Below the pieces are notes generated by a model that had not been told where the DNA came from, made no database searches, and worked only from the letters and a program-made list of their open reading frames with translations. Below, piece by piece: positions 1-12,072 of a stretch of 64,000 bases of DNA. The stretch is from contig JAKOGI010000431.1 of the NCBI GenBank assembly GCA_029747015.1, forward strand, positions 287,501 through 351,500, read 5' to 3'. The DNA is from Carnegiea gigantea (lineage: Eukaryota > Streptophyta > Magnoliopsida > Caryophyllales > Cactaceae). The position numbers and the translations under genes are program-made. Position 1 is the stretch's first letter, and every line of letters starts with the position of its first letter.

Positions 1-96
1 ATCGGTTACAGTACACACTTTATTTTACAGACCAGACACTTGTCAAGATAGTACAATAATGGGACTGCTTTTTCAGAAAATTTAATGATGACAAGA

Positions 97-1135
97 TTAG
101 TCATCATTATTGAGATTCTGCATGCCTTCATTTCCAATTATATCTTCCAGACCATCATTATCTAGATATTCATCAAAATCTTCATTAATTTGGTTAAGAT
201 GCTCTGGATCATATTCTTCAAACAACTCAAGAAGATATTTCTTTCCTTCTTCTGATAAGAATTTTCCAGCTCCAACATCAAAGAGATAATCAAAAATATC
301 TTCTGATTCTGCTCCATTCGCTTTCATGTAATCGTTGAATTCGTTACTATAGGCAAAAGTGGTGTTTCCGCAATGCATTAGTGTTTTTCCTTTTTCAATC
401 AATGCCCAACATTGATGATAAATGTTGAAAAATCCAATAGCCTTTGCAAATGCAGGATCAGTAACTATATGTACCGGATCTTCATGAATCCAATTTTATC
501 GTTGATCATTGGGGTCAACGCAATCAACAATTTGGACAAGATAATGGGCTGGTTTGGCTTTTCTATTTTCATATTCAATCAGGGAGCTATAGACCTCTAA
601 AGTTAAGTATCTGCGAATTGGAATTTTTGTTGGTCCCTCAGGAGATTTAAGAATCCAATGGAACCTTTTGAACATGTATTGTTGGAACTTAGTTAAGGTT
701 GAGAAAAATGAGAAATTAGGATCTGGGACTTCTGAGAAGTAAAGAACCATTCCATATTTCCAGGCTTTAAAGACAGGATCTCGGGGAGATAATGAATTGG
801 CTGGGAAACAAATGCCACCTACTCCAGATCTGTCGGGAAAATAGATCGTTGTACCCCAAGACTCCCAAATATCATAGGAATAGTGATGATAAACGTCGAC
901 GCAGGCCGCATACCATTCTTTGAACCATTTTTCTTGGATATGAGAACTTATTTTTTTCTTGGATATCATAAGGACACTTGAGATAACTAAGTTGTAATTC
1001 TAGAAGGGAAAATCTCTAGGCTATTAGGTAGGCAGTAGACAATAGACCAAAACGTGATCTGGTTTTTGTATGAAATTCTAGATTATCAATAAGGACTTTA
1101 CTAGAAGGCATAACCCGTTCTAGTAGAATTGGCAT
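97..1135 (-). pseudogene. Endogenous pararetrovirus: downstream ORF of unknown function, broken
   Basis: This minus-strand reading frame follows the RNase H fragment directly, in the position of the extra 3' ORF of some caulimovirids; its function is unknown. The visible product is rich in Trp, Tyr and Phe up to about 496, then strongly acidic at the C-terminus (Asp/Glu/Asn-rich, stop at 97). The main open part is 969-496. A single TAA at 496-498 interrupts it, and the same frame then runs on to 97. Upstream, a plausible earlier start is the ATG at 1133-1135. That frame contains a TAG and is thrown out of register near 925-970, where a roughly 25-base stretch is partly duplicated. I see no membrane segment or zinc finger. 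Confidence is high that it was coding, modest on its viral genus. Confidence 0.6.
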
Positions 1136-1139
1136 TTCA

Positions 1140-1470
1140 TTAAGGATTTCCTCTTTTTCTGGCAGGAGGTCGGCTTTGATGATCATCATTGGCGAGTTCT
1201 CGAGTTAGACTGTCTGTCAGAGAGTTCTTTGATCCCTGTATATGTTCAATAGAGAAAGAAAATTGGTTAAGCCATAATTGCCAACGCAGGAGTCGCCCTT
1301 GCGCTTGCATATTTGATAAATTCTTTTTCACAAAATCGAGTATTCCTTTGCAATCAGTTCAAATGAGAAAAGGTTTAGGGGCTAAAAAGGTTAAAAATTT
1401 TTCAATTCCTCTTATGACTGCAAGAATTTCTAATATGTCTTTATCTAATATGTCTTTATCTAATGTCATG
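1140..1470 (-). pseudogene. Endogenous pararetrovirus: RNase H end of reverse transcriptase (fragment)
   Basis: On the minus strand this encodes the last part of a reverse transcriptase/RNase H polyprotein of the plant virus family Caulimoviridae. In the live virus it degrades RNA in RNA:DNA hybrids during replication. The visible signature is the terminal RNase H block: an RWQ.W motif, then IEHIQG.KN, then a D.LTRE motif near codons 16-45 of the open segment 1331-1140. Reading upstream, homology continues to about 1470 but is cut by an in-frame TGA at 1359-1361. The frame ends with TAA at 1140-1142, one base overlapping an ATG, as is common at pararetroviral ORF junctions. Genus is uncertain; a florendovirus-like insertion is my guess. 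It is a dead copy. Confidence 0.72.
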
Positions 1471-1502
1471 CTATAATATGCCTTTATCTAATGTCATGCT
1501 AA
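1434..1502. repeat. Short tandem repeat, about 15-30 bp units
   Basis: The motif TATGTCTTTATCTAA recurs three times, the last as TATGCC, with GTCATGCTA spacers. It lies at the edge of the pararetroviral fragment, so it may mark a junction. Confidence 0.7.
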
Positions 1503-3733
1503 CTTATAGTCATGTATTAAGTCACCTGCTTATCTTTTCCATCATAGCTCTTAGTCTGATGTAGTCTTAACTCATTAATAAAATCATTCCCTCTATTTGT
1601 TGTTTTGTCTTACATAGAATATTTTTATCCTACGGTGAATCCAATTTAAAAGAAAAAGAAAAAGAGAGCTAGCTCAAAAACCTTAAAGCCGAGCTAGATA
1701 AAAGAGAGGGAGAGAAATAAAATACAAAAAGATGAAGGATTTCAATGCATCATCTGAAAAAGGGAGAGATCATATATTTCTTTGCAATAGGTCATGCAAC
1801 ATTAAAGGACACATCTATGATAGCATGTCTTATTTGATAACTTGCATTAATACATTTGTTAAACTTGATAAGTTACCACTTAGAATCCCTTTGAGCCTTC
1901 AAATGAGCCTATTTCTTTCATAACCATGTTTGACTTAATGAGAGATTGGGAATCCATCATGGGTGGCATCAGTATTAACATCAACAAGTAAAAGAAGAGT
2001 GTTTGGACCAAATTATCTCATCCAAAAGGAAAAAAAGAAATAAAAGAAAAGAAAAAAAGAGTTGAAGGAAAAAAAAAAAAAAAAAGCCTTTTGAATGAGA
2101 AGGATAAAGAAAGGAAAAGTTGTTGATTCATACTAACGTCATTACTCATGCACAGTTGGAGATTTCATAAGGATTGTTTGAATCTCTATGTTAATTCCTT
2201 TCCTTCGGCACCCTAACCCTAAAGCTTACCTTAAAAAGCCCTCTTAGAGGCTACACTCCTTTAAACTGCGCGTTCTTACTCTTGAACTGCGACTAATGTA
2301 ATTCCACGTTGGATATGTTGGTAATATCTTTGAATCTTAGCCACGAAGACTCTTTTTCAAGAAGAAACTTCTTAATTGAGTCTTTTGATCTCACCCCAAA
2401 AAAAGAGTGGCTAGTTCGAAAATCTAAAAAGGTGGACTAGACAAAAAGGACAATAAAAATAAAACCTTGATTTTTAAGGACAAAGAAGTATTCCATTGTC
2501 TACTCCTATCAAACTAGACTTCTAAAAACCATTCACCCATTTTATCACTTTTTTCTAGTCATCTTGGCCTTTAATATCACTCCATTATGAAATTCTGTTG
2601 GTTAACAATGACTATAAGATTACAAGTTGGAAATTAAACTCATTTCTAATCTTAGATTCTCTAAGCAAGGGCTCACCCAGATATATCACTCCTATACATT
2701 TCCCTACACAACTAGTGCTTCCTTTATAGTAAATGTTTCCTAACATAGGGATCATCCATTGATTCTACTAAGCTAGGGGCTACACCTAGCAACACCAACA
2801 AAAGCATTTTTGGTTGTGACATCCTAGGGCTAGGATTCTCTTAATAGTAAATATTTCCTAACAAGACGATGATCATATTCATCCTACCAAGCTAGAGTTG
2901 CTTCCAATGGCATCAGCCAAAGAATTTTGGCTGTACTATATATCCCTACACATATAAGGCTTCTTGCTGCTATAAGCAGAAATTGTGTGCATTTCTTCAA
3001 AATAGGAGCACTTTACTATAAAATCAAAGGTGACTCCTTTATTGAAAAGGAAGATTCCCTATAATGCGTAACTTATACCTCACGACCTAGCCTAACCTAG
3101 TAGTCAGTTAATTTTTTATCCTTCATCCTATAATATTTTTGTATGCTAAGCCACTAAACAACACTTTGCCTATCTACTAGTCTCATATACCTTAATCACG
3201 CCTTTTTCAATAGACCTCAAACTTACCATAAGATCTCCACCTGCATACATACAATGATTAGTTCACCACATGTTTGCATAGTTAACAGGATTAAGTCTGC
3301 ATAGTCGGTAGACATGTATAGTCTAACCTAGGCTAGCAAGTGTACATGCATCTGTCCATAGGTCTTTAGCCTATTTACTAGCATGCCCTCTACCTCGATT
3401 TACTTAGGAACCTTGGATCAAAGAAGTGTGCATTTAGGCATGACAGCAACCCTGCAGGAAGGACACACAACCCTATTTAGTCATGAATCTACATTAAAGA
3501 TTCTTAAGATTGTGATGACCACTATCACAAAAGACATCTATACTTTAACCTTCACCTTAATCAGACTCAACCTAAGTGGGGGCTTCATCCTTAAAGCAGG
3601 CTTTACACCAACATTATCGCCCCTATATTAAATGGGTATTTCACCCAAATCCTTACAAAATGACATTATCCTAACCTCGGGCTCTTACACCATCAAGTTT
3701 GTAAGGACCTGGCTAGATGTTCAGATTGTCTCC
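1503..3733. other. No recognisable gene; decayed repeat DNA with one ~120-bp duplication
   Basis: Short open frames here have no family signature. A poly-A run lies near 2060-2080. Around 2700-2950 two diverged copies of a roughly 120-bp unit sit head to tail; both carry AGTAAAT.TTTCCTAACA followed by a CTA.CAAGCTAG motif. This stretch probably belongs to the same old element as the minisatellites that follow, because long tandem repeats between pol and the 3' LTR are usual in Tat/Ogre-type retrotransposons. Confidence 0.5.
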
Positions 3734-4195
3734 CCACCAAGTTCATAGGGATCTTGTTATAGGTTTTCAAACTCTAATGCCACCACATTCATCGAGATTT
3801 GGCTATGAATCTTCAAGCACAAATGCCATTATGTTCACAAGGATCTGGTTATAAGTTTTCAGGCTCACAGGACACCAAGTTCACATAGATCTAGTAGTCT
3901 TTAAGCTTTCCTGCCGCTAAATTAACAAAGATCTAGCTACTAATCTTCAGGCCCTAACGTCACCAAGCTTAGAGAAATTTGGCTATATGTTTGAGGCTCT
4001 CATGCTACCAAGTTCACAGGGATTTGATTATAGGTCATCAGGCTCTTAAGCCACTAAGTTCATAGGGATTTGGTTACAAGTCTTTAGGCTCAAATGCCAC
4101 CAAGTTCACAGGGCTCAACCTACAGGTCTCTAGGATACATGCTACCAAGCTCTCAGGGATCTAGCTATAGATCATCAAGCACCCACACCACTAAG
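3734..4195 (+). repeat. Minisatellite, ~47-bp unit, about 10 copies
   Basis: Degenerate direct repeats built on CCACCAAGTTCACAGGGAT, then CTGGCTATAGGTCTTCAGGCTC, with units of about 45-48 bp. It abuts the short-unit array at 4200. It is probably the non-coding 3' repeat region of an old LTR retrotransposon whose polypurine tract and LTR candidate lie at 13,873 onward. Confidence 0.85.
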
Positions 4196-4199
4196 TTTT

Positions 4200-4376
4200 T
4201 GTCATTGACTTTTGGCACAATGGGACATTATTAGCTCCTAGCAGAATGGGACATTTCAACAATACATTGACTCCTAGCATAATGGGACATAACGGGCTCT
4301 TAGTACAATGGGACATTTCAATAATACGCTGGCTCTTGGTATACTGATACATGGTTGGCTCCCAATAGAATGATAC
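4200..4376. repeat. Short-unit tandem array, left half
   Basis: Repeats of GGCTC.TAGCACAATGGGACAT with alternating spacers (TTCAACAATACGCT or none). The same array resumes at 13,623. It was split by the Tat element at 4377-13,622. The junction reads GATAC on this side and TGGAC on the other; both are decayed forms of the GGGAC expected at that point of the unit. Confidence 0.85.
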
Positions 4377-5018
4377 TGTAAACACAAATTTCAAGCCTAA
4401 AATACTTTAAACAAGAAATTAAGAAACAAATTTAATTTTGGATTGATGTAGTATATATAGGTACAATCTCTAAATTGAATACTATGAAACAATCTTCTGA
4501 TTCGATCTCCTAATGACTTGAATTGATTTGAGGGCATGCCTGCCTGATCTCCATTCATGCAAATTAGTTGAAGAACTCTAAAATGGCTCTTGATCATGAT
4601 CTGTAAATGGTTGATTGCTTTTTCTGAAGTTTGTAAGTTTTTTATCGTTCCCGCTTGATAGCTGGACATTGCTTGTACTCTGGGCCTTCCAATTCTGCAA
4701 GTGTTGAGTGTGGAAAATGAGGGGTTAAGGACCTCTATTTATAAGCTCTGGTAGCCAAGGTTAAACCGAGCTTTTGGGCCTAGGCCCATGATTTCAATAA
4801 TTATCTCCTTACTTTTAAATAAAGAAAATAATTACTAATTTCTACATTGTTGATCATAGATGGTGACTTTTGATTGGTTGGATTTAAGCCACATTTAATT
4901 CTAACCAAGCGGATTCACCAAAGTCAACGTGGCACATGACAACTTTTGATTGGTCAAATTATTAATTTTTCTTACACATGGCATCATTCGTTTCGTCGTA
5001 GAATTTTTATCTTCTACA
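4377..5018 (-). repeat. 3' LTR of the Tat-type element
   Basis: Runs TGTAAACACAAATTTC to TTCTACA on the plus strand (TG..CA). It aligns along its length with 13,032-13,622. Shared landmarks include TGACTTGAATTGATTTGAGG, TTGATTGGTCAAATTATTAA and a CTCTATTTATA promoter box (minus strand). Divergence by eye is high, so the element is old. Confidence 0.85.
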
Positions 5019-5030
5019 AATGCCTCCTTG
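5019..5030 (-). other. Polypurine tract
   Basis: Minus strand AAGGAGGCATT lies immediately upstream of the 3' LTR start (TGTAGAAG), where plus-strand DNA synthesis is primed. Confidence 0.6.
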
Positions 5031-6544
5031 AGAGTTGGCACGTACATGGACTTGGAGTTTTTTTATATTTTATTTTTGGAATGGCTGAGTCTCGAACGCT
5101 TGGCCGATGCAAATGATCGAAAATTTGATGGGTATTTTTTATTGTCAGGTAATTTAGTAACTTGACACTTTCCCCCTTTTTTTAAAAAAAATGAACTAAA
5201 TTTAACGGATTGATTATGATCAAGATGAGACCAATTGATAAACCCAGAAAATAAATTGAGGCCCAGGAAGCCCCTTTTCCTCTTTTGTGATCCTCATTTC
5301 CTTCCTCCTCTTTGTTTTCTTTTTTTTTTTAAAAAAAAGGAAGTTGTAGGCTCAGTAAATTTGGTGGAGCCTTCAATATGATAAAACTCCAAATGAAAGA
5401 CTTGTCTTCTCCTTTTTTTTCCCCCCTTTTTTTGGGGATTTTTTTTCTTACTTGTGATAATTTTGGCCTAAGGATTTGTGATAAAATTTATCAACAACTC
5501 TTGATAAAATTTATTAATTACTCAGAGAGATAGAGATTCTTGATGTTTGAATTACAGTAAGAGTAAGAAGTTTAAATTTTTCATGCTATATAAATCCATC
5601 TGTATGCACCTCTAGTTCATCAACCTTACCTTCATTCAGTGTATTTCAACTTAAAAGTGAATTTTTTGTTTGCAGATACCTTATCACCTCATACTTTCCT
5701 TCCTTGAATGCTCACCAGAACCAGAATCTGACGTCTTGGCATGTTCTGGCATTTCTGTAGATCGCTTGCAGAATTTAATGACCTTGTATCTTTCTCCTTA
5801 TCTACAAGATGCTTACTAGAATTTGAGGCCTTCACGTCTTTGCCCTTATCTAGAGGGACCTCACTAGAATCTGATCTCTTTGTGTCTTTATCCTTACCCT
5901 CCAATCTCTTCTCTGCCCTACTTCACTTTTCCCCTTTTCTTTTTTTTTTTGGTTACGGTAAATTACAGTAGAAAACATAGTGTTGATATGGTAGATAGGG
6001 AAGAGAGAGAAAGAAGAGGAGCCTTACATTTGTTCGTACCCTCGAACTAACGCAAGGATATATCAGAGCAACACCTCATCGAAATTTGCCACTTTGTTTG
6101 TCTTTTTCCTGCTGCCATCGGTGAGAAATGCACCTACTTTTCACTTGATTTTTTTATTCTCCTTTTTTTGTTTAGCCTTTGATATTTCTTTTGTTTTTTT
6201 AAGTGTGCCTTTTTTTTATTAGGTCCATTTGATCTTTCTTTATGCAACTAATACAAGGATTAACTCGATTTGTGCTTGGCCTTTTTTTGTCAATTTTTTT
6301 AACTTCTCTTTTTTTGGGAGACTTAAATTAATATTTTATTTTTTTGTTTTCAGGAAGCCGCTGATTTGACTACTCTCTCAATTAAATCGCAAAGCGATGT
6401 CGACTTCTAAAATGAAAAATCATTCCTCCCCGTAGATTTGATTTTTCACAAGAAACTCCCTTAATTAATCCAGCTGGGATCGACTATGGCTCCGCTAATT
6501 AGATTGCGAAGTGAGGTCGACTATCAAGATAAAGAATCTTTTCG
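5031..6544. other. Non-coding spacer of the Tat element; low-complexity T-rich tracts
   Basis: Contains several poly-T/poly-A runs (5176-5190, 5316-5340, 5410-5440). A degenerate repeat at 5690-5910 encodes, on the minus strand, about three rounds of a Lys/Asp-Ser-Ser unit. Two copies of ATTA.AT.GCGAAG.GA.GTCGACT occur at about 6380 and 6499. I see no convincing gene. Confidence 0.5.
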
Positions 6545-9352
6545 GTGTCAACTTGCTTTTCTTCATTCACCATGGTGCACTTTTTAGACTCATCCTCAAA
6601 TTGCAAGAAGCTAACTCTCACCATCCTGGACAGAGAAGACAATCCAATTGAAGAAGGCGTGACTCTTCAGTTAGATGTGTCAACACCCCAACTGTCTGAC
6701 GCTCTTTACTTCATAGTTACCTTACAGAATCATGCTGGACTGTAAAATCTAGCCTCGACATACAGAGTTCAAATAGAGTCATCTCATTTTGAGAGTCGTG
6801 AAGCTCAGCTCGCCAGTATTTACATCTTTAGAGCCCTCTCAAGAAGCAGCACCCCTACTTCGCCATCACATCATGGATGGGTCACTGTTCTGGGGCAATT
6901 TCTCACCTTGCTTCTGTGACAACTTCTTCATTCCGTGCTACTAGGAATGGCTTGAAAACGTCCTTGACAACAATAAAGAGAAACTTGTGGAATTGAGGCT
7001 CTACGACAGATTGTACGCATCCTTATTCTCCTATGGCATAAGTGTCACCATTTTCAAAGCATTCTGTGATTTGTATTGAGAGTGGCGACATGTCAATCTC
7101 CTTATGGGAATTGTGGATTATAGGTGGACTTCTAGCTGACGGAGCTTACTATAAGAAGTCATTCCATCTACCAGAGAACTACTTTCTACGGGTCATGGAG
7201 ATAATAGCATTTTCGCGACTTGCTCCTTCTTCTTCTCTGCATTCCACAGGTTATGCCAAGATGTTCATGACATCATTTAACTTCTTATTTCTGAATGGAT
7301 AAGCTTCTGGTTTTGGAGGTGACAGATTTACACATGCCCTACCAATGGTGACAACAGCAAGCGAGTTAAAGCTCCAACAAATGTCCATTTGGCTTAATTG
7401 CCCCTCGCTCATCATGAGCCAAGAAGGACAAAGATTCTTTTGTGACACTCAACATACCTGTGGCCCTGATCAAAAAAACCTATCTTGTTGCCTTTATTTC
7501 CTACTGGCTGTGCTCCTTTACGCTACCAACTGAAGCAACATACCTTATTTGCCTAGCCATATTTGTAGCTACAGATGAACTTGCTCATGGTAAAGCCCTA
7601 AACCTAGCAATTCCTACCTCAGCCAGCATTTATTAAGGGTTGAATAGAATTTCTATGGCTTAGACCCTGAATAAGTTGGAAGTTATCTTCCCCATTCACT
7701 ACATTTATGGATGGTTAGGGACTTACTTAAAAACTGATTTTGATCATCCCATCATCAGCATAGCCATCCCAAAATGGTGAGGTACTGGGCAAAAAGATGA
7801 ATCAAACCATTGACATATAAGAAGCTCAAGAGCTATTAAAATGTAAGGATATGTCTGTCAAGTACTCCAATGATTTGAAGAAGGATACATGGATGGCTTT
7901 AATTGGCACCCAGAGTTCATCTCCAAGTTAGAGGGCATATTTGATTTGCTTTCGTTCCGGGTTTTTGACCCTATAGTAAGTAAGAACAATTGTGAATGAG
8001 TCATACTTCCCCTGTGAGTTTGGACGACAGTTTGGCTTCTATCAAGATAAGCAAGCCACGAATGAATGATCGAGAGGGCACCTTACAGGATGTGGCCCGC
8101 TATGGGTCCAATGTAATAGAACACATAACAAGGTCCAGCGTGGCAATTCCTACTTCCCCTGATAAGAATTCTAACCTAGTCACCATGGCATATGCTAGCT
8201 GGTGGCGAAATCTTCAAGGGGCGATCGTTTCTCTTAAGAACCTAAACAACTTGCAGGTGAGATTGTGTAACCACGAAGAGCGGCCAGAATAAAAGTTGCT
8301 GATGATGCCTCTACCCTAATTATCAATTTCGAAAAAGCGAGTGCACATAAATCAACCATGCAACAGAGTAAGTAGCATGTCATATCCCCAGCTGAGCTTA
8401 GAAAAGAAGGAGGTGATAGTTCCTCACTAGGACTAGGTACGTCTTCTTAGAGAAGCATAACTTGCTTCGCTGGGAAGGAGAAGATTGACGCCTTAAGAGG
8501 CTTAGATATCAAGCCCTCTATTAGTGGAGCAAAGAATTTTGTCAGGCTCAAAGAGGGAACTAGACAGTGCAGTCAAACTACCTAGCTCCAAGGACCAATC
8601 CAATAGTGCAACGAGCCTACTGAAATCAAAGAGCAAAGCAAAGGGAGAGGTGTATCTCATTATCCTGACCCCTTTACCTTTTTTCTTTTTTCTTATGGCT
8701 AATGTAGCCATCCTTTAAATGTAGGCACATACTGCTGAAGTCAGAGATAGACTTAAGGCTGCAACTAGTGATAAAAATAGTGAAGCTATCTTGACTGTGC
8801 CTGTTACTCAGTCATCTGAGGATGATTACATCGAGATAATGCCCTTGCTAGTGCAGCAAATAGACTGTTATCAGTCTCTTACTCCTTCTGTTTCAACCTA
8901 CTTTTCTAGAAGAATTTAGGGTTTAAAAAGCTATGGAGGCATATCTAAATGAAGTCGAGTAGTACATGAAGTTGAAATCCCAACTAGAAGGTCGGACTCC
9001 TATCGACAATATGCTAAACAAGTGAGCAACCTTATTAGACAAACTTTAAGAAACATGCACTTTAGGGGAAGAGGTGGGCGCACAATTTGATGAGGCAACT
9101 ACTGCTATTGCCTAAGCTCACAAGCGAAGGAAGTCACTTGAGGCTGATCTTAAACAAGCAAAAGCAAATGAGTTGGAATTACAAGGCAAATTAGCAGGGA
9201 CTGAGACTTCACTGAAGAAAGCCAAAGTATCTCTTCTTGAAAGAGAGGTCATTGATATAGATGTTGTCCCCCAAGTTATTGCAGAAGAAGCCGCTCAAGT
9301 TGAAGCAGCTAAGAAATGTGTCCAAGAACTTCTAGGCGCATTGGATGCCTAA
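6545..9352 (+). pseudogene. Antisense ORF of the Tat element: plant-mobile-domain protein with coiled-coil tail
   Basis: Convergent with pol and antisense to the element. Pieces in all three frames resemble the plant mobile domain (aminotransferase-like) proteins that Tat retrotransposons and plant genomes share. The pieces are an N-terminal segment (6545-6745), an SISLWELWIIGG block (7094-7130), a segment ending in PVALI.KTYL.AFISYWLC (7440-7520), and LA.PTSASIY.GLN (7600-7640). After 7996 come a basic Ser-rich linker and, from about 8930, a heptad-like Glu/Lys/Leu-rich stretch that ends with TAA at 9350-9352. Stops and frameshifts are frequent, so it is dead. The role of the intact protein is unknown; chromatin or silencing interference has been suggested for such domains. 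Family assignment is by motif only. Confidence 0.6.
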
Positions 9353-9792
9353 ACCATGTCTAGTGGCTTTGTCTCAACTTTTTTTTTTTTTTGGTTATTC
9401 ATTTGCTACTTGTCATTTTTTGTGACTCAGTATAGTTTTGTTAGAATTGACTTTGATTATAATACAATAAGATAAATCTCTTAATTCTAAGTTTATGTAA
9501 TAATATGTTGCAACAGAAAACAATCAAAGCCAACGACCACCAACAAATTGCATTCATTCATTTTTTACAGGTGTAATTAGGGGATATGCCTAAGTTGCCT
9601 ATGCACCTAAACGGAATGTAACACTCTAAAGGATCAAGCCATTATAAGTAGGTCAAAGGCATAACATTTTTGCTTTGTGTTGTTTTGTCATTCACAGTTT
9701 AGACTCCTGCTGGCCAGGAGCATTACAAAGGAATTTCACTTGAAAGAACAAGTAGTTTAGGCTCTTACTTAGAAGCTTTACAACATCATATT
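9353..9792. other. Spacer between convergent antisense ORF and pol
   Basis: No gene seen. It holds the intergenic tail of the Tat element, including a poly-T run at 9381-9392. Confidence 0.5.
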
Positions 9793-12000
9793 TTAAGGAT
9801 AGTAGCGCTTCAAGAACTTGTCATTAATGGGTCCTACGCGAACCCTATCAACAACAACTATCTTGTAGGCTCCATTTGTGTGGACTTCTCTAACCATATA
9901 GGGACCATCCCACTTGGAGGTGAACTTACTTCCAGACTTGTGAGAGACAATGATTGGCCTTCTTACTACTAGCACCTAGTTTTCGACCTAGAGCGAGTGT
10001 AGCCAAACCTTTTTGTTGAACGTTTACCATTCTAACTTCTATTAAGCCTTTTTGTATGGCAATGCAAAGTGATGGAATTTGGAGCTCCAATTGTAGTAAA
10101 ACTTCAATTCCATACACTGAAGCAAAGAGGGTCAATTGTGTCGGCATCTTGTATGTGATTCGATATGAGCTTCTTGTAGTGTTTCATGCCAATCCCATTT
10201 AGACTTTGGCCTGTTTGGCAAATAGCTGTTAGCTGTTTGTAATAGCTGTTAGCTATTAGCTATTTGAATCAGTTGTTTACATTAATTGTTTGAATTAGCC
10301 GTTTATAGAAAAATTATTTGGTAAAGTTAGCTATTTCTAATAAAGATGTTCGATAAAATTCTATTTATATCCTTATCTCTAAATTACTTCTTAATAGAAT
10401 ATATTTTTTATTTATTGATCAATGTCTCTTTAAAAAGAATTAAATTAATGTCATAGGTATAAATTAACTTCATTTGTGATTACACAAAAAAAAATAGAAG
10501 AAAAACTTCATTAATAAAACTTTACTTTCTTATTAAATTTTACATAACTTGTATTCATCGTTTATTTTATTTCCTTTTAATTATTCTTATGTAAATGAAG
10601 CTAATGTTTTATAACGTTATTTTGTTAGTTTTTAAAATTTTTTTGTTTATAATGACATTATCTTTATTAGATTCAATTCATACAAAACATAATATCAAAC
10701 ATTACTATTTTGCATCGATCCAAAGCTCATTGTCGAGGTAATTGGTAGGGAGATTGAATTATCTAAAGTATAAATATCAAAAAATTAGACGTTCATAAAG
10801 GTGCATGGTGAGAAAACCAATTAAGCATGATATAATATATTAGTGAAATTAAAAAATCTACACTAAAACGTATACTGCTTGGTTAAGGACAAAAAATACA
10901 AATAGTGAAAGAGATAATGCAACTTCAATGATTTGTTTTTGCCTTCCAAAAAATGTCTCCACTCTTGTTAATCCTCAAGATCTAACTAGGTTTGAATGCT
11001 ACTAAGGAACACTTTAGAATACTGTATACTCTTTCTATTTTATAAAATAATATTATATAAATATAATGTAATGGCATATAATGTAACTTGCTTAAAGTTT
11101 AGGGCAAATGTGTCATTTCCACCAAAAGTTCTTTTGAAAAGGTTAATGAAAACAGCCTTTTCAAAAAAAGCTGTTCGGGGCCAAACAGCTGTTCCAAACA
11201 GTTGTTTACCAAACACCTATTTAGCTGTTTGACTTGGTTAAAATAGCTAAAACACCCCAAAGAGCTCTTTTTCCCTAACAAGTTGTTGTTACCAGCCTCT
11301 CCCTTTGTAATAACCTTTTTGAGTAAGCTACAAAGTATTTTGTTAAACACTTCTTCCAGGCCATTTGCAAGGGCATTATACACAGAAAACTTATGCTAGC
11401 TGAACTTAAACTTCTCGCATAGGCTAGTCATCAGACTGCTAAAGAAGGGCTTCCCATTGTTAGTGACGATATGCCTAGGCACACCATATCGATAGATAAT
11501 GTGTGTCCTTATAAAGTCGACCACATTTTCTTTTTTTGACCTCCCTTAGTGAAATTGCTTCCGCCCATTTAGAGAAGTGTTCAGTGCCAGCCAAAAAGTA
11601 GGAATAACTAGTAGACAACTTATGCGTTATTAGTCCAATGATATCAAGCCCCTATGCCTCAAAAGGCCAGGATGCAACTGTTAGGTGGAGAGGTTTTGGA
11701 GGTTGATGTATGAAGTTAGCATGGAACTGACAAGCATCACACCTCTTTGCATAATTTATGCAATCTAGCATTATAGTGGGCCAGTAGTAACCTTTGCTCT
11801 TAATGCGATCATGTAGCTTAGGCCCTAATTGGTGTTCTTCACATACATCTGAATGAGCTTTCGCCATTGCTTGCTTTTCTCCTTCCATATCCAAGCATCG
11901 TAACGAAAGGTCAAGAAAAGAGCGTCAATATAGCATTCTATTGTAGTAAGCAGAACGCGAAGCTCTCCGTTGTATTTTTTCATACACCTTGGGTTAATAG
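9793..12000 (-). pseudogene. Tat integrase, split by a DNA transposon insert
   Basis: In element direction: an HHCC zinc-binding N-terminus at 11,894-11,652 (H..H then CDAC, preceded by KGYYWPT); a catalytic-core segment with NALANG and a KK basic block (about 11,390-11,310); then, after the insert, KWDWHET..EAH (10,200-10,150), a SVYGIE..LPLE-like block (10,117-10,060), and a C-terminal DGPY-VRE..GP.NDKFLKRYYP block ending at 9793. The enzyme would join cDNA to host DNA. Several stops and frameshifts occur besides the roughly 1.1-kb insertion. The C-terminal block is typical of the Tat lineage. Confidence 0.8.
10208..11302. mobile_element. hAT-like non-autonomous element inside integrase
   Basis: About 1.1 kb of AT-rich DNA that interrupts the integrase frame. 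The left end GGCCTGTTTGGCAAATAGCTG has many subterminal TAGCTGTTAGCT motifs; the right end carries the inverted set (AACAGCTGTTCCAAACAGTTG, TTGTTGTTACCAGCC). Reconnecting the integrase reading frame places the ends near 10,208-10,212 and 11,297-11,302. Two alternative 8-bp flank pairs fit only partly (for example CTTTGGCC and CTTTGTAA), so the exact boundary is open. A related copy, in opposite orientation, is at 26,690-27,450. It has no transposase. Confidence 0.65.
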
Positions 12001-12072
12001 GAGGTTTTCCATGCTCTAAGTACTCAATTATAGGTTGACGCTAGTCTTCTGCATCTGCCTCGAGAACACAAA

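Noticed and set aside
3734..4376. CRISPR-like look of regularly spaced repeats
   Set aside because: Units are contiguous and degenerate with no unique spacers, and this is plant nuclear DNA; they are minisatellites.
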